Below are positions 8,546 to 17,900 of a stretch of DNA of 64,000 nucleotides, piece by piece (position 1 is the first letter of the stretch; every line of letters starts with the position of its first letter). A program made the translations under genes and the position numbers. Source of the DNA: Acidaminobacter sp. JC074 (GTDB lineage Bacteria; Bacillota; Clostridia; Peptostreptococcales; Acidaminobacteraceae); contig NZ_VANV01000023.1 of assembly GCF_022496765.1 (NCBI RefSeq), positions 33,487-97,486 on the forward strand. The letters are read 5' to 3'. The notes beneath the pieces are model-generated. The model saw only the letters and a program-made list of their open reading frames with translations. It was not told the DNA's origin and searched no databases.

Positions 8546-8580
8546 TTGGCTATTTATGTCACTGAGATGGCTAATTATGC
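8546..8580 (+). promoter_or_regulatory. Paired TGGCTA boxes upstream of capD-like gene
   Basis: TTGGCTATTTATG (8546-8558) and ATGGCTAATTATG (8567-8579) start 21 bases apart, two helical turns. They lie about 35-65 bases upstream of a TATACT -10 candidate (8612-8617) that lacks a good -35, the layout expected of an activator-dependent promoter. The binder is unknown. Confidence 0.4.
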
Positions 8581-8664
8581 AATTGTATAGAAATGGAATC
8601 AGGCCATTTATTATACTGTTATTGGTTGTTTTGATTAAAAGAAATTTTCGAATGGAGGCTTGCT

Positions 8665-10563
8665 ATGAAAAGGAAGATAAAGAAGTATTATATGGTTGTC
8701 TTTGACCTATTTGCCATAATGATTTCCTTGATGGTAGCACTTCTCTTAAAGTATGGCTTTGCCATTCCAGGATCACATATAGATTTTTTAGTTTCTACTT
8801 TTTTTGTTGTATTCGTTGGAAAAGTAATGGTATACAAGGTGTTTTCTTTGTATTCCAGCTTGTGGGAGTACGCTTCAATAGAAGAGTTGATGCAAGTAGT
8901 TGGTGCTGTATTAGCTTCTAATGTCTTAACCATTCTTTATATGTATACTCAAAAGAATCCTATACCATTTGGGGTGCTTGTCAACGTTATGATGATCGAA
9001 ATCCTCATGGTTGGCGGCATAAGATTCTCTTACAGAGTGCTTAGACGTCTGAAGAATCACAGATCAATCTTCAGACAGAAAACGGAAAAGAATGTGCTGA
9101 TTATTGGCGCTGGTGCAACTGGCGGTATGATATCTAAAGAAATTGTAAACCATCCTTCAGAGTATGGTAAGCTGATTGGTTTTGTAGATGATGATCCTTT
9201 AAAAGAAGGTAAAACACTAAATGGTGTAAGAATACTTGGTAATCGGTATGATATCTATTCAATATGTAAAAAGTACAGTATAGATGAAATCATACTCGCT
9301 ATTCCTAGTGTTGATAAAACTTCTAAGGCAGAAATACTAGAAGAATGTACACGAACAGAATGTGAGTTAAAGACACTGCCTGGTATCACAGAATTAATTG
9401 ATGGTAAGGTTTCGATGAATCAGATCAGAGATGTTGAGATTGAAGACTTACTTGGCAGAGATACTGTGAACTTGGATATGGGAAAAATTCGAAGCTATAT
9501 TCAAGGCCGAACTGTACTTGTAACTGGCGGAGGTGGCTCGATTGGCTCTGAACTATGTAGACAGATTGCCAAATATAATCCATCGCAATTAATCATATTA
9601 GATATCTATGAAAACAATGCCTATGATATTCAAAATGAACTTTTAAGAAAGTATCCAAATATAAATCTTTTGGCTTTAATAGCATCAGTAAGAGATTCAG
9701 AAAATATAAATCGAATTTTTGACACATATAAACCAGAAATTGTTTTCCATGCTGCTGCTCATAAACATGTGCCGCTTATGGAGACTGCTCCTAGAGAAGC
9801 CATCTTAAATAATTGTTTTGGAACTTTAAATGTAGCCAAAGCGGCTCATGAATTTAAGACAGATCAATTTGTTATGATCTCAACAGATAAGGCTGTTAAT
9901 CCAACCAATGTTATGGGGGCTAGTAAAAGAATTTGTGAGATGATTATTCAATCTATTGCTCAAATTTCATCCACTAAGTTCTCGGGTGTAAGATTTGGTA
10001 ATGTGTTGGGTTCAAACGGTAGTGTGATTCCTCTTTTTAAGAGACAGATTAAAGAGGGGGGACCTGTAACGGTTACACATGAAAATATCATCAGATATTT
10101 TATGACCATTCCAGAGGCATCTCAGCTGGTATTACAATCTGGTGCCTATGCTAAGGGTGGAGAGATCTTTGTTCTAGATATGGGAGAGCCTGTAAAAATT
10201 TATAAACTGGCTGAAGACTTAATCAGACTTTCTGGCTTTGAACCTCATGATGAAATAGAGATAGAAGTGACAGGCTTAAGACCTGGTGAAAAACTTTATG
10301 AAGAGTTATTAATGAAAGAAGAAGGTATGAAGGAAACACCGCATTCAAAAATATTCATTGGAAAACCGATGTTTGCAGACTTCAAAGTTTTAATGAATAT
10401 GCTTGATAATCTTAAAAGTGTTCTCGATACAAATGATAATGAAAAACTACGTGAACAAATTAAGATAATGGTGCCTTCATACCGACCTAACAAAGAATTA
10501 AATGAAGATTTTATTGATAAAGGTTGTACAAATGAGTTTGAAACAGCTTATAAGATAAAGTGA
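8665..10563 (+). CDS. CapD/WbpM-like NDP-sugar 4,6-dehydratase
   Basis: 632 residues. Four membrane helices lie within about 10-125. A first Rossmann site GAGATG (148-153) belongs to the CoA-binding-like domain, and a second, TGGGGSIGSE (287-296), opens the epimerase/dehydratase domain. STDKAVNPTNVMGASKR follows in the catalytic region. This architecture is typical of membrane-bound UDP-GlcNAc 4,6-dehydratases that make amino-sugar precursors for capsule or glycan assembly. The start has GGAGG 7-8 bases upstream. It is followed by a convergent small gene, so it is its own transcription unit. Exact substrate cannot be assigned. Confidence 0.9.
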   Translation: MKRKIKKYYMVVFDLFAIMISLMVALLLKYGFAIPGSHIDFLVSTFFVVFVGKVMVYKVFSLYSSLWEYASIEELMQVVGAVLASNVLTILYMYTQKNPIPFGVLVNVMMIEILMVGGIRFSYRVLRRLKNHRSIFRQKTEKNVLIIGAGATGGMISKEIVNHPSEYGKLIGFVDDDPLKEGKTLNGVRILGNRYDIYSICKKYSIDEIILAIPSVDKTSKAEILEECTRTECELKTLPGITELIDGKVSMNQIRDVEIEDLLGRDTVNLDMGKIRSYIQGRTVLVTGGGGSIGSELCRQIAKYNPSQLIILDIYENNAYDIQNELLRKYPNINLLALIASVRDSENINRIFDTYKPEIVFHAAAHKHVPLMETAPREAILNNCFGTLNVAKAAHEFKTDQFVMISTDKAVNPTNVMGASKRICEMIIQSIAQISSTKFSGVRFGNVLGSNGSVIPLFKRQIKEGGPVTVTHENIIRYFMTIPEASQLVLQSGAYAKGGEIFVLDMGEPVKIYKLAEDLIRLSGFEPHDEIEIEVTGLRPGEKLYEELLMKEEGMKETPHSKIFIGKPMFADFKVLMNMLDNLKSVLDTNDNEKLREQIKIMVPSYRPNKELNEDFIDKGCTNEFETAYKIK

Positions 10564-10722
10564 TTATCCAATAAGAAATACGAAAATACCGATAACAAGT
10601 GGTACTATGATAACCGAACTTAGGATCCAGAGTTGTGTTTTCTCCTTACGAGTTAAGACATCGCTGGCCTCGTAGTATCTTTTGTTTTTTCTATGTAGTA
10701 GTTTTTTTATTGCTTTAAACAT
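10564..10722 (-). CDS. Small single-pass membrane protein, unknown
   Basis: 52 residues from ATG at 10722 with AAGGAGA just upstream (short spacing); an in-frame ATG at 10743 is an alternative start. A basic N-terminal half (FKAIKKLLHRKNKRYYEASD) precedes one hydrophobic helix at about residues 30-50. It is convergent with the dehydratase gene with no gap and divergent from the 10824 operon. I do not recognise the family. Confidence 0.55.
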   Translation of the reverse strand: MFKAIKKLLHRKNKRYYEASDVLTRKEKTQLWILSSVIIVPLVIGIFVFLIG

Positions 10723-10823
10723 GCTATCTCCTTTTCTTACCATATTGATTTTATCAAAAATCTTTTCAAGAAACAAACAAAATACAAAAAAATTTAACAA
10801 AACGACATTTTTAGGAGGATTTC

Positions 10824-11495
10824 ATGGAAGAGATCGAATTACGTGACCTGTATTACATGATTGTTAAGAGAATTTGGTTAATTGTTCTCATTACTGTACT
10901 ATCTGTGGTTGCGAGTGGGTTGGTTAGTATGTTTTTGCTGACGCCAGAATATGAGACATTTACAACATTAATGTTAGGTAAACCGGCAGATTATAACTCT
11001 GAGGAAAGCTATACCTATCAAGATGTGTTAACAAACCAGAAGCTGATTGGGACATATGGCGAAATTGCAAAATCGCGTGTGGTTCTTAATGAAGTGAAGA
11101 GTGAGTTGAACTTGGACTTAAAAACTTCTGAGCTTAGTGAAATGATTTCTGTAACGCTTTTAAAGAATACAGAGATTATTAAGGTAACTGTTAGAGATGT
11201 GTCACCGGAAAGAGCAGCTGATATTGCCAACTCTGTAGCAAAAACATTTATGAAAAATGTTTCTGATATCATGCAGATTAACAATGTACAGGTAATTGAT
11301 TCAGCTGAGGTACCAGTTAATCCTGTTAGTCCAAGAGTAAAGATGAATATTGCTATTGCTGGTGTACTTGGTGTTATGGTCAGTGTTTTCATTATCTTTA
11401 TAATGGAGGCTTTTGATAACACAATCAAAATTCCTGAAGATGTAGACAGATATTTAGAATTACCTGTAATCGGTATGATTCCAGAGCATGATTAG
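10824..11495 (+). CDS. Wzz/CapA-like BY-kinase activator
   Basis: 223 residues with the Wzz topology: a short cytoplasmic N-terminus, helix at about 15-38, an extracellular domain, and a second helix at about 170-193. That helix is preceded by the typical PVNPVSPRV proline motif and followed by a cytoplasmic tail that would activate the partner kinase. Proteins of this family set polymer chain length and switch on BY-kinases. RBS AGGAGG lies 6 bases from the ATG. The kinase gene follows after 8 bp. Confidence 0.88.
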   Translation: MEEIELRDLYYMIVKRIWLIVLITVLSVVASGLVSMFLLTPEYETFTTLMLGKPADYNSEESYTYQDVLTNQKLIGTYGEIAKSRVVLNEVKSELNLDLKTSELSEMISVTLLKNTEIIKVTVRDVSPERAADIANSVAKTFMKNVSDIMQINNVQVIDSAEVPVNPVSPRVKMNIAIAGVLGVMVSVFIIFIMEAFDNTIKIPEDVDRYLELPVIGMIPEHD

Positions 11496-11503
11496 GAGGC
11501 AAA

Positions 11504-12238
11504 ATGGAAAACAGAAGAATAATTGTCAACGAAGATCCTAAGTCGCCTGTATCAGAGGCTTACAGAACTTTACGAACCAATATCCAGTTTTCTGGTATTG
11601 ATAAAAAAATAAAAAGTTTAGTTGTTACTAGCTCTGGAGCTGGTGAAGGTAAAAGTACGACATCTACCAATATGGCTGTTGCATTTGCTCAAAATGGCAA
11701 GTCTGTCCTATTAGTTGATGCAGATTTAAGAAAAGCTAGACTTCATAAGCATTTTAAAGTAAGCAATGAAAAAGGTTTGTCTAAAGCAATTTTTGAAGGT
11801 AAGTCGATCATGACATACGCTCAAGCATCAGGGATAGAAAACCTTTCACTGTTGACGGCTGGCATCACACCACCTAATCCTTCAGAAATGCTTGGATCTC
11901 AGAAAATGAAAGATATGATTGAAGACGCAAAAGCCAACTTCGATATGGTTATCATCGATTCACCACCTGTTGGTTTTGTAACAGATGGAGCCTTATTATC
12001 TTCATTTGCAGATGGTACTGTTATTGTAGCTGCAGCAGGTCAAGCTGATGTCAAAGCGACTCAACATGCAAAGCAACTCCTTGAAAATGTTAACGCCAAC
12101 ATTTTAGGCGTAGTTTTAAATAAGATACCTATAACTGGCAGTGGCTATTATAAATACCACTACTACTCTTATTCAAATGATTCATACTTTGATGAAAAGC
12201 CAAAGAAAAAAGGCTTGTTTGGAAAGAGGAAATCATGA
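11504..12238 (+). CDS. Bacterial tyrosine kinase (CpsD/YwqD type)
   Basis: 244 residues. Walker A SGAGEGKST (44-52), Walker A' LLVDADLR (69-76) and Walker B MVIIDSPP (148-155) are the three BY-kinase nucleotide motifs. The C-terminus carries a Tyr-rich cluster (YYKYHYYSYSNDSYF) for autophosphorylation. In Bacillota these split kinases work with a separate membrane activator, here the preceding gene, and a PHP phosphatase, here the following gene with a 4-bp overlap. Confidence 0.93.
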   Translation: MENRRIIVNEDPKSPVSEAYRTLRTNIQFSGIDKKIKSLVVTSSGAGEGKSTTSTNMAVAFAQNGKSVLLVDADLRKARLHKHFKVSNEKGLSKAIFEGKSIMTYAQASGIENLSLLTAGITPPNPSEMLGSQKMKDMIEDAKANFDMVIIDSPPVGFVTDGALLSSFADGTVIVAAAGQADVKATQHAKQLLENVNANILGVVLNKIPITGSGYYKYHYYSYSNDSYFDEKPKKKGLFGKRKS

Positions 12239-13014
12239 TAGATTTGCATTCTCATATAATTTTTGACGTAGATGATGGTTCAGGCTCTTTAGATGAGTCT
12301 ATGGCCATCATTAAACGTGCTTATAGACATGGTATAACAAAGATGTTTACAACTTCTCATTATATAGATGGTTCTATGACTGCAGAAAAAGAGGAAGTGT
12401 TAGTTAAATTAGATGTTCTAAAAGAAAAGCTTGAGGAAGAAAAGATACCAGTGGATTTATTTCCAGGACATGAGATCTTTCTAGACAATCAAGTGGTTGA
12501 TTACATAGAATCTGAAAAAGCCTTATCTTTAAATGGCAGTAAGTATATTTTAGTTGAGCTGCCTATGCTGAATGAGTTAAATAATCTAGAAGACATTTTA
12601 TTCGAAATACATATAAAAGGTTATGTGCCGATCATTGCTCATCCTGAACGTTATGTTTATGTTCAAAGAGATACAGATTGTGTTAAAAAGTGGATTGAAT
12701 CAGGCGCTTTGTTACAATTGAATTTACCATCGCTTTATGGCAAGTATGGTCCTCTTGTTGAAAAAACAGCAAAGTCTTTGTTAAAAAGACAGATGATACA
12801 TTTTGTAGGTTCTGATGTGCATAATATAAAATCTAGGGCGCTTTCCATAGAAAAACCTTTAGGCATAATTGATGAGATTCTTGGTAAAGAAAAGCTTTAT
12901 CAAATAACGGATGAGAATCCTTTAAAGGTAATAAATAATGAAATAATTGAACCATTTGATATTTTAGATGAAAAAGTATCATTTATGACAAAAATAAGAA
13001 AGTTTATAGGTTAG
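12235..13014 (+). CDS. PHP-family tyrosine phosphatase (CpsB/YwqE type)
   Basis: 259 residues. It opens MIDLHSHIIFDVDDG, the metal-binding HxH of PHP phosphatases, and continues with FTTSHYIDG, PGHEI, PIIAHPERY and FVGSDVHN, which supply the remaining metal ligands. It would dephosphorylate the tyrosine kinase encoded just upstream. Start and upstream stop overlap (ATGA), implying translational coupling. Confidence 0.92.
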   Translation: MIDLHSHIIFDVDDGSGSLDESMAIIKRAYRHGITKMFTTSHYIDGSMTAEKEEVLVKLDVLKEKLEEEKIPVDLFPGHEIFLDNQVVDYIESEKALSLNGSKYILVELPMLNELNNLEDILFEIHIKGYVPIIAHPERYVYVQRDTDCVKKWIESGALLQLNLPSLYGKYGPLVEKTAKSLLKRQMIHFVGSDVHNIKSRALSIEKPLGIIDEILGKEKLYQITDENPLKVINNEIIEPFDILDEKVSFMTKIRKFIG

Positions 13015-13020
13015 GTGACC

Positions 13021-13755
13021 ATGTTAAAGAAAATATTAATAGGTATTTTAGTGATTGCCTTAATTGGAGCTGGAGCAGCTTATTATACCTATAAAAAAGT
13101 AGAGAAGCAGTTTGAAACTTATATGCTTCAAGAAGTAGAAAGACAACTTGCAGCAGCTGAAAAAGCTGTAGAAGACAAACTACCGGATATTCAGTTACCA
13201 GAGGAGTCACAAGGCAGTGGCTCTGAAGAAAGTGAAACCACAGAAGTTGAGGCTCCTGTTGACGAAAGTCAAACAGATGTAACAATAGAGACAACAATAG
13301 AAGTAGTAGAAGAAACTCCAACAGAGACTGCAGAAGATACCCCGGCAGAGACAGTAGTGGAAACTCCTACAGAAACTGTAGAGGAGATACCTACAGAAAC
13401 TGTAGAGGAAACCCCTGCAGAAACTGTAGAGGAAACACCTGCAGAAGCTGAAAAGGAGACACCTACAGAGACTATAGAGGAAACTCCAGTAGAAACTGTT
13501 GAGGAAACACCTGAAGAACCTGCATATACAATCGAGGATTTTGAAAGGGATAAAAAAGTGGCTATGGATTTGGCTATGTCTAGATTATCAGCATCTCAAA
13601 TTTCTAGACTAATTGATCTTGCAGAAGGTGGCTTTTCACCTGATGAAAAAGCTGAAGCTAAAGAAATGTTTTATAGTAATTTTACTAATGAAGAACAGGA
13701 ATGGATATTAGATATCTATGTGAAATATTATCACTTAGTCAATGAAGGAGCATAA
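13021..13755 (+). CDS. Single-pass protein with Pro/Glu/Thr heptapeptide repeats
   Basis: 244 residues from ATG 13021; a GTG at 13015 is an alternative and neither has a strong ribosome site. An N-terminal membrane anchor (about 5-22) is followed by a helical acidic stalk. Then comes a low-complexity region built from seven-residue units of the ETVEETP/ETPTETV type (roughly residues 95-160), and a C-terminal helical domain of about 75 residues. The repeat makes an extended, highly acidic rod, probably spanning the wall. The C-terminal domain is not recognised. It lies between the kinase module and an SLH gene and overlaps the latter's ribosome site, so it is in the same operon. Confidence 0.7.
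   Translation: MLKKILIGILVIALIGAGAAYYTYKKVEKQFETYMLQEVERQLAAAEKAVEDKLPDIQLPEESQGSGSEESETTEVEAPVDESQTDVTIETTIEVVEETPTETAEDTPAETVVETPTETVEEIPTETVEETPAETVEETPAEAEKETPTETIEETPVETVEETPEEPAYTIEDFERDKKVAMDLAMSRLSASQISRLIDLAEGGFSPDEKAEAKEMFYSNFTNEEQEWILDIYVKYYHLVNEGA
13285..13520 (+). repeat. 21-bp tandem coding repeat
   Basis: Near-tandem 21-bp units (core GAAACTGTAGAGGAAAC) encode the heptapeptide repeat of the 13021 gene. Units are similar but not identical at the DNA level, so the array may change length by slippage or recombination. It is not a CRISPR: there are no spacers and the repeats stay in frame. Confidence 0.7.
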
Positions 13756-13756
13756 A

Positions 13757-14833
13757 ATGAAAAAAGTATTATTGATACTGTTGATGTTGATATTATTTAC
13801 ATCATCAGTATTCGCAGAATCGCTAGACAGCAACTATTTGGATTTAATTTTTAAGTCATTTGAATCTATGTCAGATGCTGAAGTTAAAAGCAATAAAATG
13901 ATATTGGAAACTTTTATTACCAATGATACGGGACTTGAAGTATTGTACAAGAAAGCACTAGAAAAAGAATCTGCAATGGAAGCTTATAATATTTCAAAAT
14001 CTGATGTAAGAAGAAATATTGATGCTTTGAAAACTTGGTCTGTAGAGGATCGTCTAGCTTTAGTAGAAGCTGGAGCAACAGGTGATAAGTCAACAGTAAA
14101 AAAGTTAAACAAAAAATATGAGGGAACATCGACTAGTAATACGGGTGGCGGAACTGTCGTTCCTAGTGTAGTCACAGATGATAATATCAATACCGTAACA
14201 AAAGTAAATATAAAATCTGGTCTTATAAAGGAGGAAATTCAAGTAATTGAAAAATTAAAGGGAAAAAGCTTTAGAGATACAGAAAACCACTGGTCAAACC
14301 AATATGTTACTTACTTAGTAGAAAGAGATATTATCTCAGGTAAAGATGAGTTTAATTATGATCCTGAAGCTTCAATTAACAAAGCTGAAATTGTTACTCT
14401 AGTAACAAAATTGATTGTTGATGATATGTCAGTTATACCAGTTTATACAGGAGAAGTTGCTGATATTACTGAAGGAAAATGGTACGACGGTCACATGCAA
14501 AGAGGACTGATTTTGGGACTTGTTGAGCCTAATGAAAATGACTTGATGGAGCCATTACATTTTTCTACTCGAGAAGAAGTAATCGACATTCTAGTTAAGG
14601 CTATTGAAGTAATGGAAATTGAAATCTCTGATGATTTAAAAGTGTATTCAGGTGATTTTAAGGACTTTAATCAGGTTGCTGAAGATAAAGTTGAGGCAAT
14701 GACGATTGCCATCAACCTTGGATTTATCTCTGGAAAAGGAGATGGTGTTTTAGATCCTACTAGTGAAATTAAAAGAAGCGAGATTGCAGTTGTAATAAAT
14801 AAGTTATATTTATTTATTCTAAATAACCTATAA
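13757..14833 (+). CDS. Exported protein with SLH domains
   Basis: 358 residues from ATG 13757; GAAGGAG lies 6 bases upstream, whereas the ATG at 13742 sits inside that site. A signal peptide (MKKVLLILL to VFAES) is followed by a helical domain of about 110 residues and a Gly/Thr/Ser linker. Two to three SLH units follow: FRDTENHWSNQYVTYLVERD and YDPEASINKAEIVTLVTKL are recognisable, the rest degenerate. SLH domains bind pyruvylated wall polysaccharide. Co-transcription with the BY-kinase trio suggests a surface role coordinated with polymer production. Confidence 0.8.
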   Translation: MKKVLLILLMLILFTSSVFAESLDSNYLDLIFKSFESMSDAEVKSNKMILETFITNDTGLEVLYKKALEKESAMEAYNISKSDVRRNIDALKTWSVEDRLALVEAGATGDKSTVKKLNKKYEGTSTSNTGGGTVVPSVVTDDNINTVTKVNIKSGLIKEEIQVIEKLKGKSFRDTENHWSNQYVTYLVERDIISGKDEFNYDPEASINKAEIVTLVTKLIVDDMSVIPVYTGEVADITEGKWYDGHMQRGLILGLVEPNENDLMEPLHFSTREEVIDILVKAIEVMEIEISDDLKVYSGDFKDFNQVAEDKVEAMTIAINLGFISGKGDGVLDPTSEIKRSEIAVVINKLYLFILNNL

Positions 14834-14887
14834 AATGTTTTGAAGATATCAAAAAAACTAAAAAACCATGGTTAGTTATGCTTTATT

Positions 14888-14900
14888 TTGGCTAAATATG
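14888..14900 (+). promoter_or_regulatory. TGGCTAAATA box upstream of 1,700-residue protein gene
   Basis: TTGGCTAAATATG lies about 75 bp upstream of the ATG at 14977, between two genes otherwise in the same direction. It matches the boxes at 8137, 8546, 22811 and 40199. It may mark an internal promoter. Confidence 0.3.
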
Positions 14901-14976
14901 GTATTTTGGTTTTCTTGCTATTTTGTTTTATATATCATTAATATGTGTATTTAGAAGAAGTTTAAGGGGAGGAGAA

Positions 14977-17900
14977 ATGAAGCGAGTTGGAATAATATTT
15001 TTGATATTTGCATTGCTCATATCAGGAATGAGTTTTGGAGAAGTTTCAAATACCGAATCTACACCACAAATGACAGTTAACCTAATAGACCATGAAGGTC
15101 ATCCGGTTTCTACATTTATGGTTTGTTGGTTGTTTACTGATGGAGAAAACGGTATTGAAAGAACAGAGTTTGCTAAAAATGCAGATAATGGTGAATTTAT
15201 AATAGATACAAGTCAGTTCAAAAAAGGATTAACAAAGACTTATCTGGTATTTTACTCACCTATACAAAAGTATATGTCAAACTCTTTGCTAGTTGACATA
15301 CATAATCAAGATCTTACGGAGAATTTTGATTTAGGTACTGTAGAAATTCAAGAGAATGTTTTAGAAGGCAGTGTTCGTGTTCCAGAAGGCACTAGTAATC
15401 ATGCTGAGTTGGAAGTGTTATTTGGTGATGTTTTATACAGTATGTCTACAACTGGGACAGGTAACTTTAGAGTAGCCCCTATTGTAGAAAATTGGGATCA
15501 ACCTGTGACTTTAAGAGCAACATATGACAATGTTGTGACGACGGATACAAACGTTGCATACAATGCCAAAGATTATGTGATGGTTTTAGACAATGTAAAG
15601 TATTCATCATTGACTCTAAATGTAGAAGATGTTGATGGAAGTTCTTACAATGGTGAAGTTGTTTATAATATTTCTAGTAAATTTACAAGCGAATTTGGTC
15701 AAGCAACAGTAGTTGATGGCAATGTAGACATATATTTAGATAATGTACGAAAAGAAGAAGGATTCAATTATATAGTTCTCGCTCCATTAGATGTAACTAA
15801 GGCCAATACAAAGTTCTTAGATATTACGAATGTAAACTTTGATGAAGCGACTGTAATTGATGAAGCATTAAGACTACAAGCGCCAGCTTATAGTGGAAAC
15901 ATTAAATATGATAAGACTACTTCGTTCGAAAATGGGCATATTGGTGCAAGGTTCGAAGATGGTTCGGTTGTAAAGTTGCCTTATGATGCAGAAGGAACAT
16001 TTTCTTTAGCATCTCCTAATGATGAGATAAAACCAACATTCGATTTGGGCTTTGCTATTGAACAACCTCATAACTACGAATTATATGAACATATTACATT
16101 TGATGAGGAAAATCATCAATACTACCTTTATGATGATAGAAAAACACATATGAAACTTAATCTTAAGTATGCGGATGGTAAATATGTTGATAATCTTGTT
16201 AAATATTTTCTTTATAGCGATAGTGAAGTAAAAACGGACGTGATTGTTCCTATGAATGGTTTAGTAACAATAGATTTTTCTAAATTGCAATCAGTTAAGG
16301 AGCCAAAATACATTGTCTTTTCGGACTTATATGGTGATTTTGCCAATACATTAAAAGTTGATTTATCTAATCAAGATTTTTCAGAAGCTTACTTCCCTGG
16401 TGAATTCACAATACAAGAAGCTACATTGACAGGTCATGTTGAAGAGAATGGTGCTCAAGTACAAGATGCAAGTGTAGAGTTTAGGTTCGGAGATGATGTT
16501 TTTATAAACACTCTAGATTCTGAGCATAACTTTAAAGTAGCACCTTTGGTTGATGCATGGACTGGTAACGTTGATATTAAGGCTACAGCAAATGATAAGT
16601 TTGGTACTGCTAGGGTTGCACATGATTCTAAAGATGTAACTGTTATTTTAGATCAGGATGTTCCAAAACCAGACATGTTAACAGCTACAGTACATAACCC
16701 AAGTGGTCAAGTCTATAATGGAGTGGTGTGTTTTGCTGTTGAAACTGAAACTGGTATAAAAACTCAAATGATTTTGTCAGATAATGGTCAAATAAATGTT
16801 GAGGTAGACAGTATTGAAAAAGGTAATGATTATACTTATGTAACTATTTTTCCAGAGAATACTTCTATTGCAAACTCTATACCTAAAAATGCGACAAACT
16901 GGGATTTAAGTCAATCTTTAACCATTTCTGAAGCGTTTACACTTCAAGGTGCCAATGCAAGAGGGGTTTTAAAAGATGAACATAACAATGGTGCCTTAGG
17001 TCACATTGTTATTGAGTACCAGGATGGCAGAATCTTTAGAGTTCCTACTAATGTGAATGGTGAGTTTGCAGTATCACATTTAAACAACGGTATTATTAAG
17101 ATGTACGGTGTAGATACAGTTAACAATAAGAAATCTGCGGTTCAGGAAGTAACGGTGGATACAGATAATCTAGTATTTGAAGCTAATCAACTTCTTGTTG
17201 AACCAGCAAGTGAAATAAAACGAGTTGAACTCGATGTTATTAAAGATGGTGAAGGTATCGAGGGCATTTACACATTAAGTGATCAAGATACATTGGCTTT
17301 TGCATTGCCTGAAAAAATTGAAGGGACGATAAAGGTAACTGCATTTGATCAAAATGATGATCCTATTGAAGTTGAGAACATTACTTTAGATATGTCTACA
17401 GATTTTGGCAAAGTTCCAACATTATCATCAGATACATTAACAACATATGAGGTTGCAGGCGGTTATGGTGATCAATACTTTGGAAAGTTGATATTAGATG
17501 GAAACGAGTTTGATATTGAAATGCTTATTTATCAAGGAAAACTTGGTCTAGCGACGATTGAGAACAGTTCAGGTAAAGCTTTATCAGGTAGATTAGCTTA
17601 TGACATAAATTATCAAGTATCTAATGGTGGTCAAAAGGGGTCGACAACAAATGGTAAGGCTTACAATGGTATTTTACCAATTCCGATTCAAAATGATTTT
17701 GTAAATATTGATTATGGTTATGTACTTGTTTCACCAGAAGAAATGCTTGATGGTAGTCATTATGCAAACAGTATAGTAGCAGATATCACTAATAGTATGC
17801 GTGATAATGGCAGTGAGTTCTTTGATCTTGGAACCATTAAATTACAAGATCCGGTTTTAAAAATCGAAGTTACTGATAAGAATGGTGATCCTTGGAGAAA

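Larger units (their letters stand above)
8044..8664. other. 621-bp AT-rich divergent intergenic region
   Basis: This region separates the leftward signalling cluster from the rightward polysaccharide gene. No convincing ORF is present. It contains the GGCTATTTAGCC palindrome (8137-8148), two TGGCTA-type boxes (8546-8580), and a possible -10 TATACT at 8612-8617 for the gene at 8665. No terminator-like stem was seen. Confidence 0.6.

Noticed and set aside
13285..13520. Short regular repeats that might suggest a CRISPR array
   Set aside because: Repeat period is 21 bp, in frame within a gene, with no unique spacers and no cas genes.
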